Origin: Sporosarcina sp. E16_8 | GTDB lineage: Bacteria > Bacillota > Bacilli > Bacillales_A > Planococcaceae | Assembly: GCF_017347095.1 (NCBI RefSeq) | Contig: NZ_JADPRZ010000022.1 | Location: forward strand, 1 to 52,806 | Reading direction: 5' to 3' | DNA length: 52,806 nucleotides | In this document: one piece after another, positions 50,364-52,806 of the stretch | Position numbering within the stretch: position 1 is the stretch's first letter | Layout: each line of letters opens with the position of its first letter | Program-made: the position numbers and the translations under genes | Notes under the pieces: generated by a model | Seen by the model: the letters and a program-made list of their open reading frames with translations, nothing else | Databases searched by the model: none | What the model was told of the DNA's origin: nothing

Positions 50364-51722
50364 TTAATTGGCAAAAACCAATTGTACCCAAAAATATAAC
50401 AAAGTCAACGTTACGATGGTTGTTATGGGAATAACAATCAACGTTACGCTTAAATAATCCTTCCAAGTAACTTTTATTTTATTTTTTCTTAGGATATGCA
50501 TCCACAGAAGAGAGGCAAGTGTTCCAATTGGTAACAGCAAAGATCCCATGTCACTCCCTATTATATTCGCGAGATAGATGGTCTTTAATGTAATTGGATC
50601 TAGCCCCATTTCAGTTAGGGTAATCGTCCCAATCATTAAAGCGGGGTGGTTATTAAAAATGTTGGACAGTATTGAAACTAATCCTCCCATAATAAAACTA
50701 GCTTGAAATAATCCCTGATTCACAATTGGTTCACACAATTCTACTAATAGAGCTGTTAGTCCCACATTATGCAAGCCATATATAATGACATACATAGAGA
50801 AAGCAAAAATCAGAATATGCCAAGGAGTCTTCTTTAGGATATCCACAGGGTTAGTACGTAAGTGATACCATCTCCACAAAAGCAAAGCTGCCGATCCGAG
50901 TACGGCTACAATTTCAATTGGGATGTTAGCAAAAGATGCAACAAAAAGTAGGCAACGCATTATAAAGACAAATAATAGAATCTTCATCATGAATTTAGTA
51001 CGTTTTTGTTTTGTTTCAACCGAAATTTTCGTTTTTAAGGGGTGGAAATTTTTACTGAAAAATACTTCTTCAATATCATTTGCAGAACTGGGTAATTTTT
51101 TAGGAAGTCTATTTTTTAGAATTAAATACATCAAGCCTGACATAAATAATAAACCTATTGTTGCTGGGACAAACATCATAGCCGTATGCATCCAAAGCGA
51201 CATATTAATAATTTCCAAGGCGATCAAATTAACAATATTACTTACTCCTATTGGTGCACTTGAAGCGGTTGCAATGAGTGCTCCGCTTAACAGATAGGGT
51301 ATTTGTTGATGGGGTTTTAATTGAAGGTTTTTGAGTAATAGAATTAATATAGGGGTCGTAATTAAGATACTGCCATCATTATTAAACAAGAGCGTCATCA
51401 AAAAACATAACAACTGGATATTCCAATACAGTCGGTGACCTGAACCCTTTGATAATTTCGCGAGCAGTCCAGCTGCCCAATGAAAAAAACCGAAACTCTC
51501 TAATATAACAGCCATTACAATCGTTGCAATAATTGTGATGGATGCGCCACCAATTTTATCGATAATATCCACAATATCTGCTCGTGAAACAATACCTGTT
51601 AATATAATTATTGCCGCACCAATCGACGCGGGCCACGCCTCATTCATTCCTCTAGGTCTCCAAAATATGACTAACATGGTCGTTAGGAACACCAAACCGG
51701 TGATTACAATTTGAAAACTCAT
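50364..51722 (-). CDS. ArsB/NhaD-type (ion transporter superfamily) membrane transporter
   Basis: A 452-residue protein with about 11-12 membrane helices. Early stretches AWPASIGAAIIILTGIVS and VMAVILESFGFF and the repeated discontinuous-helix motifs FNNDGSILITTPI (about 111-123) and FNNHPALMIGT (about 350-360) are those of ArsB and related ion transporters. It may export arsenite, but no arsR, arsA or arsC gene is adjacent, so the substrate is uncertain. Nothing in the window shows its control. Confidence 0.82.
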   Translation of the reverse strand: MSFQIVITGLVFLTTMLVIFWRPRGMNEAWPASIGAAIIILTGIVSRADIVDIIDKIGGASITIIATIVMAVILESFGFFHWAAGLLAKLSKGSGHRLYWNIQLLCFLMTLLFNNDGSILITTPILILLLKNLQLKPHQQIPYLLSGALIATASSAPIGVSNIVNLIALEIINMSLWMHTAMMFVPATIGLLFMSGLMYLILKNRLPKKLPSSANDIEEVFFSKNFHPLKTKISVETKQKRTKFMMKILLFVFIMRCLLFVASFANIPIEIVAVLGSAALLLWRWYHLRTNPVDILKKTPWHILIFAFSMYVIIYGLHNVGLTALLVELCEPIVNQGLFQASFIMGGLVSILSNIFNNHPALMIGTITLTEMGLDPITLKTIYLANIIGSDMGSLLLPIGTLASLLWMHILRKNKIKVTWKDYLSVTLIVIPITTIVTLTLLYFWVQLVFAN

Positions 51723-51939
51723 ACATATACATATCCCTTCTTTTCAATAGAATACTATCCTCTTATTGTTTGTCCGTTTCCTTGTATGTATATTCACCTC
51801 AATCGAATAGGAACAAGGTGTATGTCCAACCCTAATTAAATGTATATCTTTTCAAACTGCATAATTTCCCCTCCCTTATAAATGGACACCCATTCGAATC
51901 ATCGCCTTCATGTTCACTAAAAATATTAATAAAAGAATT

Positions 51940-52806
51940 CTAGCTCCTTAGGGGACTTGGTATGTCAACACTAAATCAAACAATCTTATTAAGGGCTGAC
52001 TTTTTATAAGCAACCGGACTTAGGTAGCCCAATGTACTGTGCGTACGGATATTATTGTACCAATTGACATAATCGAAAAGTTCAAGAGACAGCTGGTTAA
52101 GGGTTTGATAGTGCGCTCCGTTGATCAATTCTGTTTTTAATATCTTAAATGTTGCCTCTGCCACCGCATTATCATAAGGATTCCCTTTATGGCTAAGTGA
52201 TCTTTTAATTTTGTATCCACTTAATAATTCATCGATCCCAACATTTTTAAATTCAGAACCGCGATCTGTATGAAATAAGTTCACATTTCCTAATGGGGAT
52301 TTAACAGAATCGAAAGCACGTTGAACTAGAGCAGCGTCTTTTTGTGCTCCGACGCTCCACCCGACAATTTCACGATTGTATAAATCAATTAAGAAACATA
52401 CGTAACTCCAGCGGTATCCTACTTTCACGTATGTTAAGTCGCTTACTAACACGGACATCTCTTTGTCCACTTTGAATTCTCGATTTAAAATGTTTCGAAC
52501 GGATTCTTCATTTGGCCTTGTCGCCATTGGTTTATAGGAAGGTTTGGCGTATTTTGATTGAAGTCCAAGTTCGCCCATCAATCTTCCAATTCGACGTCTG
52601 GAGATTGTAAAGCCTTCCTTCCCTTTATCTAGTTCTATTTTTAGTTTCCGAGTTCCATAAACGCGTCGGTTATTATTGAAAACCTTAGTGATTAGTTCTT
52701 TTAATAAGCGTTCTTCTTCCCGTTTTTCTTGTTCTTTTTGAGCGGATACTTCAGTGTCGTAATAGAAAGTGCTACGTGCTATTTTCAGGACTTTACACAT
52801 TGCTGA
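51940..52806 (-). mobile_element. IS3-family (IS150-group) insertion sequence, cut by the window edge
   Basis: The transposase OrfB at 51976-52800 defines the element. Its right end in the minus-strand sense should lie within about 35 bases after the stop, where GTTGACATACCAAGTCCCC occurs. OrfA and the other inverted repeat are beyond the window, so limits are approximate. Confidence 0.75.
51976..52800 (-). CDS. IS3-family transposase OrfB (DDE integrase domain)
   Basis: A 274-residue OrfB. An HTH_21-like start (RRRIGRLMGELGLQSKY) precedes the DDE core: SDLTYVKVGYRWSYVCFLID (first Asp), FHTDRGSEF (second Asp) and NAVAEATFKILKTELI (Glu). The end RTHSTLGYLSPVAY is typical. In this family OrfB is made as an OrfAB fusion by -1 frameshifting; OrfA lies outside the window, so the ATG at 52800 may not be the working start. 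The frame looks intact. Confidence 0.92.
   Translation of the reverse strand: MCKVLKIARSTFYYDTEVSAQKEQEKREEERLLKELITKVFNNNRRVYGTRKLKIELDKGKEGFTISRRRIGRLMGELGLQSKYAKPSYKPMATRPNEESVRNILNREFKVDKEMSVLVSDLTYVKVGYRWSYVCFLIDLYNREIVGWSVGAQKDAALVQRAFDSVKSPLGNVNLFHTDRGSEFKNVGIDELLSGYKIKRSLSHKGNPYDNAVAEATFKILKTELINGAHYQTLNQLSLELFDYVNWYNNIRTHSTLGYLSPVAYKKSALNKIV

Overview
The window looks like a chromosomal segment of a low-GC Firmicute of the Bacillales, probably a Planococcaceae member such as a Sporosarcina relative. The basis is the classic order lepA, hemW, hrcA, grpE, dnaK, dnaJ, prmA, rsmE, mtaB with a CIRCE operator, together with strong GGAGG ribosome sites; the genus itself is a guess. No rRNA or tRNA gene was seen.

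Positions 1 to about 34,550 are the right-hand part of an integrative and conjugative element (ICE) whose left end lies outside the window. It has inserted after codon 11 of mtaB: the first 11 codons (MSSVAFHTLGC) remain just downstream of rsmE and the rest of mtaB must lie to the left of the window. At the chromosome-proximal end are the control and integration genes: two XRE repressors reading away from four GCAAC-type operators (31,187-31,294), an ImmA-type protease, a perfect LexA box, and a large serine recombinase. Almost everything else in the ICE reads leftward as one very long transfer module: small leader genes, a highly diverged NusG paralogue, a RecD2-type helicase, a winged-helix protein, a possible origin region with hairpin repeats, ParM/ParR-type segregation genes, the TcpC/TcpD/TcpE/VirB4/VirB6-like conjugation machinery, a two-domain cell-wall hydrolase, a RusA-like protein, a Replic_Relax protein (candidate relaxase), a membrane protein and a coupling ATPase without membrane anchor. 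Several intrinsic terminators lie inside this module, which suggests that the NusG paralogue acts as its antiterminator.

The ICE carries two cargo modules: an XRE-ImmA protein with an unknown partner and its own terminator (5.1-7.2 kb), and, furthest left, a retron. The retron encodes a reverse transcriptase fused to a TOPRIM domain and has a recognisable msr-msd RNA gene and promoter (1,806-1,985).

Positions 34,598-42,459 are the conserved heat-shock and RNA-modification cluster on the minus strand: hemW, then CIRCE-controlled hrcA-grpE-dnaK-dnaJ, then prmA and rsmE. Between hemW and lepA lies a 5-kb variable island: an MFS efflux pump, a tiny Cys/Arg-rich protein, a GNAT remnant, an isolated 610-residue protein of unknown family, and pieces of a dead tyrosine integrase. 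Upstream of lepA are a roughly 700-bp gap without genes, an ArsB/NhaD-type transporter, and an IS3-family transposase cut by the window edge.
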